Assembly (NCBI GenBank): GCA_022360555.1
Contig: JAKSCQ010000106.1
Coordinates: 1 to 37,606, forward strand
Source of the DNA: Pseudomonadales bacterium
Lineage (GTDB): Bacteria > Pseudomonadota > Gammaproteobacteria > Pseudomonadales > Alcanivoracaceae
Reading direction: 5' to 3'
DNA: 37,606 nucleotides
Positions 7,809 to 14,861 of this stretch are shown piece after piece (position 1 is the stretch's first letter; every line of letters starts with the position of its first letter). Below the pieces are notes generated by a model that worked only from the letters and a program-made list of their open reading frames with translations, was not told the DNA's origin and did no database searches. The translations under genes were made by a program, and so were the position numbers.

Positions 7809-7836
7809 CTTGCCTCCCGGCGCCCTGCCCCCATAT
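7809..7836 (+). promoter_or_regulatory. Candidate heat-shock (sigma-32) promoter of htpX
   Basis: CTTGCCT at 7809-7815 and CCCCATAT at 7829-7836 are 13 bases apart. The consensus is CTTGAAA, 11-16 bases, CCCCATNT, so the -10 part is a full match and the -35 part keeps CTTG. It lies 34 bases upstream of the htpX start, and htpX is a heat-shock gene in several gammaproteobacteria. Confidence 0.5.
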
Positions 7837-7870
7837 AGAAGATTCCCTGAGTGATTGGAGACAACCGACG

Positions 7871-8761
7871 ATGATGCGCATCGCGCTTTATCTGCTGACC
7901 AACCTGGCGGTGATCGTGGTCGCCAGTATTACCCTGAGCCTGCTTGGGGTGAATTCCTATTTTGCCGCCAGCGGTTCCGGACTGGACCTGACCAGCCTGC
8001 TGATTTTCAGCGCCGTGTTCGGCTTTGCCGGTTCCCTGATTTCCCTGTTCATTTCCAAGCCCATGGCCAAATGGTCTGCCCGGGTGAAGGTGATCGAGCA
8101 ACCGAACAGCCAGGCCGAGCGCTGGTTGCTGGATACCGTGAAGGAACTGTCCGACAAGGCTGGCATCAAGATGCCGGAAGTGGGTATTTTCCCGGCCCAG
8201 CAGTCCAATGCCTTTGCCACCGGCTGGAACCGCAATGATGCCCTGGTGGCCGTCTCCCAGGGGCTACTCACCCGGTTCCGGCCGGAGGAAGCGCGTGCCG
8301 TGCTGGCTCACGAAATCGGCCATGTGGCCAATGGCGACATGGTCACCCTGAGTCTGGTGCAGGGGGTGGTGAACACCTTCGTCATCTTTGCTGCCCGGGT
8401 CGTGGGCTATGTGGTGGACAGTTTCATGCGCCGCGATGGAGGCGGAGGCCTGGGCTTCGGCTATTACATCGTGGTGATCGTGGCAGAAATCATCTTCGGC
8501 ATCGCCGCCAGCGCGATTGTCATGTGGTTCTCCCGTTTCCGGGAATACCGCGCCGACGAAGCCGGCGCCAACCTGGCCGATCGCCGCAGCATGATTGCCG
8601 CCTTGGAGCGCCTGAAAGCCGAGTCACAGATGCCCAACCAGATGCCGGACACCCTGGTGGCTTTCGGCATCAACTCCGGCCTGGGCAAGGGACTCAAGGC
8701 CCTGTTCGCCTCCCACCCGCCACTGGATGACCGTATTGCCGCGTTGCAGGCAATGAGATAA
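7871..8761 (+). CDS. htpX: Membrane zinc metalloprotease HtpX
   Basis: Inner-membrane M48 protease of 296 residues that degrades misfolded membrane proteins together with FtsH. Two N-terminal helices (about 4-26 and 38-60) precede the zinc motif HEIGH (H147, E148, H151). Two more hydrophobic segments follow (about 165-185 and 197-220), then the third-ligand motif [10 protein letters not shown] with E225. The conserved SHPPLDDRI tail is present. GGAG lies 10 bases ahead of the ATG at 7871; the next codon is also ATG. It is a single gene with a strong terminator and a sigma-32-like promoter. Confidence 0.95.
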   Translation: MMRIALYLLTNLAVIVVASITLSLLGVNSYFAASGSGLDLTSLLIFSAVFGFAGSLISLFISKPMAKWSARVKVIEQPNSQAERWLLDTVKELSDKAGIKMPEVGIFPAQQSNAFATGWNRNDALVAVSQGLLTRFRPEEARAVLAHEIGHVANGDMVTLSLVQGVVNTFVIFAARVVGYVVDSFMRRDGGGGLGFGYYIVVIVAEIIFGIAASAIVMWFSRFREYRADEAGANLADRRSMIAALERLKAESQMPNQMPDTLVAFGINSGLGKGLKALFASHPPLDDRIAALQAMR

Positions 8762-8786
8762 CCACGCGCACCAACGCATCACGTTT

Positions 8787-8834
8787 GAAAAAAGAGGCCG
8801 CGCCCAAACCCTGGACGCGGCCTCTTGCTTTTTG
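8787..8834. terminator. Bidirectional terminator between htpX and the kinase gene
   Basis: Perfect 11-bp stem AAGAGGCCGCG (8792-8802) and CGCGGCCTCTT (8816-8826), with a run of A on the left and GCTTTTTG on the right. It can serve both convergent genes. Confidence 0.8.
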
Positions 8835-8861
8835 AACAAAGAAAAGCTTTCTCGCGTAGCT

Positions 8862-8889
8862 GTCCACTGTTCACTATCAACTGTCAACT
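8862..8889. repeat. Four tandem 7-bp units at a gene end
   Basis: GTCCACT-GTTCACT-ATCAACT-GTCAACT, four degenerate heptamers in a row. The stop codon and the last codons of the minus-strand ATP-NAD kinase gene fall inside the array, so it supplies the protein's C-terminus. Confidence 0.7.
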
Positions 8890-10016
8890 GCCTCAGTACT
8901 CACCCGATACAGCACCTGATCCTCATACCCGGTGGTCACCGGCCACAGCCCACACAGTTCGCGGTCAAGATCCGCGTCACCGGTATCCACCACCAGCGGC
9001 CGCCCTTCCAGGGTCTTGAGTTTGGTGCGGGTGGCGAGGACCTGGATATTATCCTTGCCCAGACGGCGTATCAGGTCCGGGCTGAATTGCTGGTTGCCGC
9101 GCCCGAACAGGTGTCCCTGGCCACCGATCACAGTGATCACGGCCTTTGCCGGCTGATCACCAATCAGCGCCAGCAGCTCCCGGGCCCCCAGGTCCTGGCC
9201 CACCACTTCGTGGTTGCGCACCACATCCACGCCCAGCAGGGTGTTGTCCAGCCCCAGTTGCTCCATGACCACCGCCACGGTGGACCCGGACCCCATCAGG
9301 TAGAAGGTGTCGTCTTCCAGGCTGTCAGCCACCCAGGCAGCCACTTCGGTAACCACCAGATCCTCCACTTCCCGACCGCCGCATTTCACCTGTTGCAGGT
9401 AGCGCGCTTCGGCAGGCACCTGCAATTCGCCGTAATGGCGGGCCCGCACCACGCCTTCACGGAAAGCGTCCTCGTCGATATCGCGCACTTCCGCGTCATG
9501 CAGGGCCACCAGTTCTCCGCTGGCCAGTTCCGCCAGCAGGCTGCCCGCAGCTTCCGGGTTGATCGCATAAACCGCCGAATGCATCTTGCAGCCGGCGGGC
9601 ACCCCCAATACCGGCAGGGCAACCCCCACCGCGTCCACCAGATCGCGGGCGGTGCCGTCGCCGCCGGCGAACAGGATCAGTTCGGCGCCGGCGGCCTGCA
9701 ATGCAGCCGCCGCACTGCGTGTATCTTCCGGGCTGCTGGGCATGGCCGACTCCCCCACCACCCGATATGCCAGCCCGGCATCGCGACAGCTTTGCTCGCC
9801 CATCTCGCCAGCCCAGGTAAGCACCCTCAGCCCGGAAACCCCGGCGAGCGGCTTGAGAGCCCGGGTCATGCGTGAGGGGGCCTGGGGTTCTGCGCCACGG
9901 CGCAAGGCTTCCTCGCGAGTGGCCTCACCGTCACTGCCCTTCAGGGCCACACTGCCGCCCAGCCCCGCATAGGGATTCACCAACACACCAAGACACAGAC
10001 TTTGGTCGACTTTCAT
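8877..10016 (-). CDS. ATP-NAD kinase family protein (AcoX-like, COG3199)
   Basis: A 379-residue cytoplasmic protein of the diacylglycerol/NAD kinase fold. The N-terminus has LGVLVNPYAGLGG (9-21), and the nucleotide-binding motif GGDGT is at 118-122 in LILFAGGDGTARDLVDAV. The segment LGVPAGCKMHSAVYAINPEAAG follows, characteristic of the AcoX-like branch rather than the housekeeping PpnK (about 290 residues). The C-terminal half includes GSGSTVAVVMEQLGLDNTLLGVD and IGGQGHLFGRGNQQ. The exact substrate in this branch is not established, so NAD phosphorylation is a family-level assignment. The start at 10016 has a weak ribosome site. The 3' end lies in a heptamer repeat. Confidence 0.82.
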   Translation of the reverse strand: MKVDQSLCLGVLVNPYAGLGGSVALKGSDGEATREEALRRGAEPQAPSRMTRALKPLAGVSGLRVLTWAGEMGEQSCRDAGLAYRVVGESAMPSSPEDTRSAAAALQAAGAELILFAGGDGTARDLVDAVGVALPVLGVPAGCKMHSAVYAINPEAAGSLLAELASGELVALHDAEVRDIDEDAFREGVVRARHYGELQVPAEARYLQQVKCGGREVEDLVVTEVAAWVADSLEDDTFYLMGSGSTVAVVMEQLGLDNTLLGVDVVRNHEVVGQDLGARELLALIGDQPAKAVITVIGGQGHLFGRGNQQFSPDLIRRLGKDNIQVLATRTKLKTLEGRPLVVDTGDADLDRELCGLWPVTTGYEDQVLYRVSTEAVDS

Positions 10017-10108
10017 AAAAGGGTCATACCTGGATACAAAAATGACGTTGCCGGCACACGGAGGCCGACCTTAAATTGATACTGATACTGACGAACCGGG
10101 GCTCAGCC

Positions 10109-10282
10109 ATGGATCTGAACAGCCAACAGCCCGACAGGGATTTCCACGGGGCCATCATTGATGAAGACGGTCGGGAAATTCCCATTACCGAAGACATGAT
10201 CCAGCGTGCCTGCCAGCGCCTGGAACAGCACTGGCATTACCCTACCCCGCAATTTCATCGCGCTCAAAAAGCCGGCGCATAA
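10109..10282 (+). CDS. Small acidic protein of unknown function (57 residues)
   Basis: The ATG at 10109 gives [20 protein letters not shown] and then [19 protein letters not shown]. The composition is protein-like: acidic, with an amphipathic helix in the second half. The ORF track adds 11 leading residues from an upstream ATG; I see no ribosome site favouring it. TTGCCG (10048) and TAAATT (10072) with 18 bases between form a possible promoter. The last 41 bases overlap the 3' end of pdxB on the other strand. I do not recognise the family. The gene is probable, not certain. Confidence 0.5.
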   Translation: MDLNSQQPDRDFHGAIIDEDGREIPITEDMIQRACQRLEQHWHYPTPQFHRAQKAGA

Positions 10283-11369
10283 TCGCCTGCCACTCGCTCG
10301 CCACCTCTCCCTGGTGTTGCCAGTGGTGCAGCTCGTGGCGCAGCGGATAATGTTTGCGCAGCCCATCGAACGCCCGGCCCGGCTCCTCGTCATTCAGACT
10401 TTCGGCAAGCCTGTGGTGATCTTGCGGCAGCACATAGGCCTGTTGCAGCAGGCCCAGCAAAGAGGATTCGCTGTCCACCGACCCGGCCAGGGTAGCGCTG
10501 TCCTGCTCTGCCCTGGGCAGGCTGCTGTCCAGCCCCTGCCAGTCACAGAACGCCCGGTATAGCATGCGTGTGCCATTGAGCTTGCCTTCCAGGCTGTAAC
10601 CGGCGATGTGCGGTGAACCGAACAGCACCTGCGCCAGCAGCGCCGGCGGCACCGTCGGCTCGCTTTCCCAGACGTCCAGTATGGTTCGCGGGCCCTGGCC
10701 CGACTCCAGCCGGTTCAGTAGTGCGCGGTTGTCGATGACCGGCCCACGACAGGTGTTGATCAGCATCTGCGCCGGGTCAAGCCGCTCAAGGCGTTCGGCG
10801 CCCAGCAGATGCCAGGTGGCATCCTCGCCATCGCGGGTCAGCGGCACATGCAGGCTGATCAGGTCGGCCTGCAATGCCTCGTCCAGAGGCACCAGCGGAC
10901 AAGACACTGTCGGCCCCTGACGGGCCAGTGGCGGGTCGCAGGCCACCACCTCTATGCCCAGGGCAGTCAACCAGTCGGCCACCCGGCTGCCCACATTGCC
11001 CAACCCGACCACCGCCGCCGTTCGGCCTTTCAGTGGGCGCGAGCCAGCGTCCGCGAGCAACAGGGATGCCTGCAGCACGTATTCGGCCACGGCCCGGGCA
11101 TTGCAGCCCGGTGCATGGGCAAAGCGGATGCCCCGGGCAGCCAGGTACTCCAGGTCCACGTGATCGGTACCGATGGTTGCCGAGCCCACAAAACGCACCT
11201 GAGTGCCGTCCAGCAAGGCAGCATCCACCCGGGTCACCGAGCGTACCAGCAGCACCTGTGCCTCACCGATCTGCTCGGCGGTGAGGGTCCGGCCATCAAC
11301 ACGGGTAACCGTGCCCAGGGCCTCGAACGGGGCCAGGCCCGGCATGTTGGCATCGGCGATTATCTGCAT
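10242..11369 (-). CDS. pdxB: Erythronate-4-phosphate dehydrogenase
   Basis: Second step of pyridoxal 5'-phosphate synthesis by the DXP-dependent route; oxidises 4-phospho-D-erythronate. The 375 residues match the family. The N-terminus IIADANMPG is typical, then [12 protein letters not shown] (61-72), [11 protein letters not shown] (88-98), the Rossmann motif GLGNVG (122-127), and the catalytic set R208 ([10 protein letters not shown]), E237 (DVWESEP) and H254 (SPHIAGYS). The C-terminal PdxB-specific domain follows. It lies 13 bases after the fructosamine-kinase gene and is probably co-transcribed. Its 3' end overlaps a small convergent ORF. Confidence 0.93.
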   Translation of the reverse strand: MQIIADANMPGLAPFEALGTVTRVDGRTLTAEQIGEAQVLLVRSVTRVDAALLDGTQVRFVGSATIGTDHVDLEYLAARGIRFAHAPGCNARAVAEYVLQASLLLADAGSRPLKGRTAAVVGLGNVGSRVADWLTALGIEVVACDPPLARQGPTVSCPLVPLDEALQADLISLHVPLTRDGEDATWHLLGAERLERLDPAQMLINTCRGPVIDNRALLNRLESGQGPRTILDVWESEPTVPPALLAQVLFGSPHIAGYSLEGKLNGTRMLYRAFCDWQGLDSSLPRAEQDSATLAGSVDSESSLLGLLQQAYVLPQDHHRLAESLNDEEPGRAFDGLRKHYPLRHELHHWQHQGEVASEWQAIMRRLFERDEIAG

Positions 11370-11382
11370 GGGTCTCCGTCAG

Positions 11383-12237
11383 TTATCCGTCGGCCAGCAA
11401 CTGCCGGGCGGTGTTGTCCACCGCCAACGCATAGTGCCCGCCGAACAGGTTGAAATGATTCAGCCAGTGATACAGGTCATACACCGGCCAGGGGCGCTGC
11501 TGGTCCCGGTCTGGCTCCCGCCCTTGATAGCCCTCATAGAAGGCCGCCGGCACACGCCCGAACAGATTCAGCATGGCCAGGTCCACCTGCGGGTCGCCAT
11601 GATAACAGGCCGGATCGAAGAACACCGGCTCGCCATTCACCTGGGCCAGGTTGCCCTGCCACAGATCGCCGTGAACCAGGGCGGATCGGGGGCTGGCCGG
11701 TAACCAGTCCGGCAGCCGGGCCATCACCTGTTCCACCCGGTCGCGCACTGCCGTCGGCAGGCTCCGGGCCTGCTGCCATTGCGGCAGCAAGCGCTCATGC
11801 AGAAAGAAATCCGCCCAATCGGCATGATTGCAGTTGCTTTGCGGGGAGCCGCCGATGAAATTGTCCGGGTGACGCCCGAAACCCTCACGGCATTCCACCC
11901 GGTGCAGGCGGGCCAGCGCCTCACCAGCCGCCAGCCAGTGGGCTCTCCCTTGCAGGCTCCTCATGTCCAGATACTCCAGCAGGAGCACCGCTCCCGATGG
12001 CCCCTCCCCAAACCCCACCACCGCCGGGCAACGCAGATGGGGCGCCAACGCCTCCAGACCGGCCTGTTCTGCCCGCAATAACCCGGCACTATCGTGCATT
12101 TTTACGAACCAGCAGCCGGACTCGCTGTCCACCCGGGCACTGAGGGCGGTATCCCCGCCTCCCATAGGCGTCATGCGCAAAGGCCCCGTAATTCCGGCGT
12201 CTGCGAGCGTCTGCCGCACGATTGCTGGCATTTTCAT
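11383..12237 (-). CDS. Fructosamine kinase family protein (aminoglycoside phosphotransferase fold)
   Basis: A 284-residue cytoplasmic kinase. The protein-kinase-like motifs are VHGDLWQGN (188-196, catalytic loop) and FFDPACYHGDPQVDLAM (206-222, metal-binding DP), as in fructosamine-3-kinases and bacterial ketosamine kinases that help remove sugar adducts from amines and proteins. The N-terminal lobe has GGGDTALSARV and FVKMHD. The ORF track begins 24 codons early; the ATG at 12237 (MKMPAIVRQT) has AGGGG about 11 bases upstream and fits the family. It is followed closely by pdxB. The true substrate is not known. Confidence 0.85.
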   Translation of the reverse strand: MKMPAIVRQTLADAGITGPLRMTPMGGGDTALSARVDSESGCWFVKMHDSAGLLRAEQAGLEALAPHLRCPAVVGFGEGPSGAVLLLEYLDMRSLQGRAHWLAAGEALARLHRVECREGFGRHPDNFIGGSPQSNCNHADWADFFLHERLLPQWQQARSLPTAVRDRVEQVMARLPDWLPASPRSALVHGDLWQGNLAQVNGEPVFFDPACYHGDPQVDLAMLNLFGRVPAAFYEGYQGREPDRDQQRPWPVYDLYHWLNHFNLFGGHYALAVDNTARQLLADG

Positions 12238-12314
12238 ATCAAGCAACCCCTGTGACTTGGCTTTTCCGGCCAGGAAATCCTGCCTTGAAGGCCAATAATG
12301 ACCGACCATTGCCC

Positions 12315-12343
12315 TTGATTTAAGCCATTCTTCTGATTACAAC
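12315..12343 (+). promoter_or_regulatory. Possible sigma-70 promoter of the envelope-machine operon
   Basis: TTGATT (12315-12320) and TACAAC (12338-12343) with a 17-base spacer, 86 bases upstream of the first gene of the operon and in the divergent intergenic region. Each hexamer matches four of six consensus bases, so this is weak evidence. Confidence 0.25.
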
Positions 12344-12429
12344 TAGCCAAGGAACCAAAGGAACTTCTGAACAACTCCTTGTATGCCGGACCACCGGCCA
12401 ATAACAACAAAAGAAGCGATCGCCACCCC

Positions 12430-12948
12430 ATGAAAGTATTGCTGCCTGTTTTTGGCGCTCTGGTTGTGAGCCTCGGAGCCGTGGCCCATGCCGCCACAGA
12501 CGACGGTCTGTCCGAGCAGATCCGCCAACTCAAAAGTGAAGCCCTGGACCTGAACCGGGATCTCACCCTGCTCGAGCGGGAGCTGCTTTATGCCAGCCCG
12601 CAGACCAGCATCTTTGTCTCCGTGGACGTGGGCACGCCCATCCGTCTGGTGGATATCAACCTGACCATCGACGGTGAGCATGTGGGCTACCACTTCTATT
12701 CCGACCAGGAATTCGAAGCCCTGACCAAGGGGGGTATCCAGCGGCTCTACACCGGCAACCTCACCAGTGGCCGGCACGTCCTGGAAGCCACCATCACCGG
12801 CTATGACCCCCAAGGCAAGGATTATCAGAAAACCACCACCCATACCTTCACCAAGGGGGCCGGTCGCAAGATGCTGGAAATGCAGGTGGTCGATGACCTG
12901 AACAACCAGCAGCACAAGTTTGAATTCCGTGAATGGAACCAGCAATGA
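12430..12948 (+). CDS. Exported protein of unknown function, first gene of envelope-machine operon
   Basis: A 172-residue protein with a clear Sec signal peptide MKVLLPVFGALVVSLGAVAHA, cut before ATDD. Residues about 24-50 (LSEQIRQLKSEALDLNRDLTLLERELL) form a short coiled coil. The rest reads as a beta-rich domain (SIFVSVDVG...LVDINLTIDGEHVGYHFYSDQ...GRHVLEATITGYD), resembling surface-type beta-sandwich or PEGA-like domains; this is a shape impression only. The ORF track begins 17 codons earlier; the ATG at 12430 gives the signal peptide. It overlaps the next gene by 4 bases. I do not recognise a named family. Confidence 0.8.
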   Translation: MKVLLPVFGALVVSLGAVAHAATDDGLSEQIRQLKSEALDLNRDLTLLERELLYASPQTSIFVSVDVGTPIRLVDINLTIDGEHVGYHFYSDQEFEALTKGGIQRLYTGNLTSGRHVLEATITGYDPQGKDYQKTTTHTFTKGAGRKMLEMQVVDDLNNQQHKFEFREWNQQ

Positions 12949-14861
12949 TGCCAGCCCCCCTGCAACGGTGGCTGCTTGCGGTATGCCTGACCACCGGAGT
13001 CTCGTCTGTTCAGGCCGCCAAGGTCGAGTTCTTCGACGACATTGATACCGGCCCCCAGCAGCTGGATGTGGAGCAGCATCGCTACCTGGCGTTCGGTGAA
13101 GTCATGTACGACTACTATCGCCAGGCCAACTTCAGCGCCATCAACCAGCTACTGGTCAACCAGCAAAACGACCTGTTCAACCAGGATACGGATTACGCCG
13201 AACTGCTGCTGGGCGATCTCTATGTCACCTATGGCCTGCCCGACAAGGCCGAGGTGATCTTCAACCGGCTGCTGGAAAAGGACATCCTGTCGCGCACCCG
13301 TGCCCAGACCTGGCTGCACAAGGCGGCCCTGCATTACAGGGAAGGGAACCTTGTGGACGCCGCCATGATTCTCGACAGCGACAAGGTGAAGGGCCTGGAG
13401 CCGGATGACGAGGCCCGCCGCCGCCTGATGCTGGCCAATATCACCATGGCGGATGGCGATTTCGCCGGCGCACTGGATTATCTGCACTCCGTCCCCCTGG
13501 ATACCGACGAAGGCCGCTATGCCACCTACAACATGGGCGTGGCACTGATCCGCGGTGGCCACCGGGAACAAGGCATCGAACTGCTCAAATCCCTGCTGTC
13601 CGCCGGAGGCAGCTCCAAACAGGCACTGGCTCTGCGCGACCGGGCCGCCCTGGCTTCCGGCCTGACCGAACTCAAGGAAGGCAATCTGGAAAGCGCTCGT
13701 TCGGACCTGCGTCATGTGCGCAGTGACGGCCCCTTCTCCGAGGACGCCCTACTCGCCCTCGGTCTGGCCAATTACCGGGCCGGTGCTGTCAGGAAAGCCC
13801 TGCCACTGTGGCTGGAGGCCGTGCGCCGCAACAGCAGCCATCCCTCCGTACAGGAAGCCATGATGCTGGCCCCCCGTGCCTATGAAGAACTGGGCGGCCT
13901 GCCCCAGGCCCTTTCCGGCTACCAGTACGCGGCCACCCAATACCGCGAAGCGCTCAAGGATATCCAGCGTGCCATGGAAAACATTGCCCAGTCTGGCTGG
14001 GCAGACGCCCTGCTCCCGGAGGATATCAACGCCAGCGGCCTGTTGCCGGCCAACAGCGACGACATGGCGCAGGGTGGCGAGCTGTCCTACCTGTACAAGC
14101 TGTTTTCCAGCAACACCTTTGCCCAGCGCTTCGAACACTATCGTCAGATCCACCAGATCCTGAACATGGTGGAGCACTGGGAACGGTCATTACCGGCGCT
14201 GCAACAGAGTTATCAGCAGCAACAGGCCAGCCTGTCGCGGAACCTGCCCCATGTGCGCGGTGACCTTACCCATCAGATGACCCGACAGGAAAAACTGGCA
14301 GCAGCCAGCGATTCACTGGCCGCCAGCATTCCCAACTATGTGGACATGAGTGAGCCGGCCAATGTGGCCAACGCCGAGCAGGCCATCATGTGGAAGAAGG
14401 TGGATGCCCTGACCAGCCAATTTGGCCGAATTCCCGGCTCCAGCCACGACAATGCCCTGCGCCTGCGACGGGTTCGCGGCCTGCTTTTATGGGATATTGC
14501 CCACCAGTCGGTGGAACAACGCCAGAAACAGGAGCAAGCTGCCAACCAGCTGCAGGAAGAAAGCCGTATTCTCGCCGAACGAATTGCCGCCGTGAGCCAG
14601 CAAATCCGCGATGCCACGCTGCGCACCCGTGACGATCTTGGCCAGCGGCTGGCCGCACAGAATGCGCGTATCCAACGTATAAAGCAGCAAACAAAAGAAA
14701 CACTGAGCGCACTGGAACGAAGCATGCAGGCCGATGCCCTGGCCCTGTTACGCAGCAACCAGCAGAAACTCGCTGACCAACTGGCGGAAGCCCACCTGGC
14801 CATTGCCCGTCTCAAGGACGCTTCCGTTTCCGGCGCTCAAAAACAGAGGAAAGAATCGTGA
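12945..14861 (+). CDS. Exported TPR protein with C-terminal coiled coil
   Basis: A 638-residue periplasmic protein. The signal peptide ends about residue 24 (GVSSVQA-AKVEF). The body has repeated helical pairs typical of tetratricopeptide repeats, for example YAELLLGDLYVTYGLPDKAEVIF, ARRRLMLANITMADGDFAGALDYL and EDALLALGLANYRAGAVRKALPLW. The last 120 or so residues (VEQRQKQEQAANQLQEESR onward) are a long coiled coil rich in Gln, Glu and Arg. The track starts at 12933; I prefer the ATG at 12945, which overlaps the previous stop as ATGA and gives a cleaner signal peptide. It probably acts as a scaffold in the envelope complex encoded by its neighbours. Confidence 0.85.
   Translation: MMPAPLQRWLLAVCLTTGVSSVQAAKVEFFDDIDTGPQQLDVEQHRYLAFGEVMYDYYRQANFSAINQLLVNQQNDLFNQDTDYAELLLGDLYVTYGLPDKAEVIFNRLLEKDILSRTRAQTWLHKAALHYREGNLVDAAMILDSDKVKGLEPDDEARRRLMLANITMADGDFAGALDYLHSVPLDTDEGRYATYNMGVALIRGGHREQGIELLKSLLSAGGSSKQALALRDRAALASGLTELKEGNLESARSDLRHVRSDGPFSEDALLALGLANYRAGAVRKALPLWLEAVRRNSSHPSVQEAMMLAPRAYEELGGLPQALSGYQYAATQYREALKDIQRAMENIAQSGWADALLPEDINASGLLPANSDDMAQGGELSYLYKLFSSNTFAQRFEHYRQIHQILNMVEHWERSLPALQQSYQQQQASLSRNLPHVRGDLTHQMTRQEKLAAASDSLAASIPNYVDMSEPANVANAEQAIMWKKVDALTSQFGRIPGSSHDNALRLRRVRGLLLWDIAHQSVEQRQKQEQAANQLQEESRILAERIAAVSQQIRDATLRTRDDLGQRLAAQNARIQRIKQQTKETLSALERSMQADALALLRSNQQKLADQLAEAHLAIARLKDASVSGAQKQRKES

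Noticed and set aside
7754-8101. 116-codon upstream extension of the methyltransferase
   Set aside because: It runs antisense through the htpX start; the ATG at 7753 gives the family-like N-terminus.
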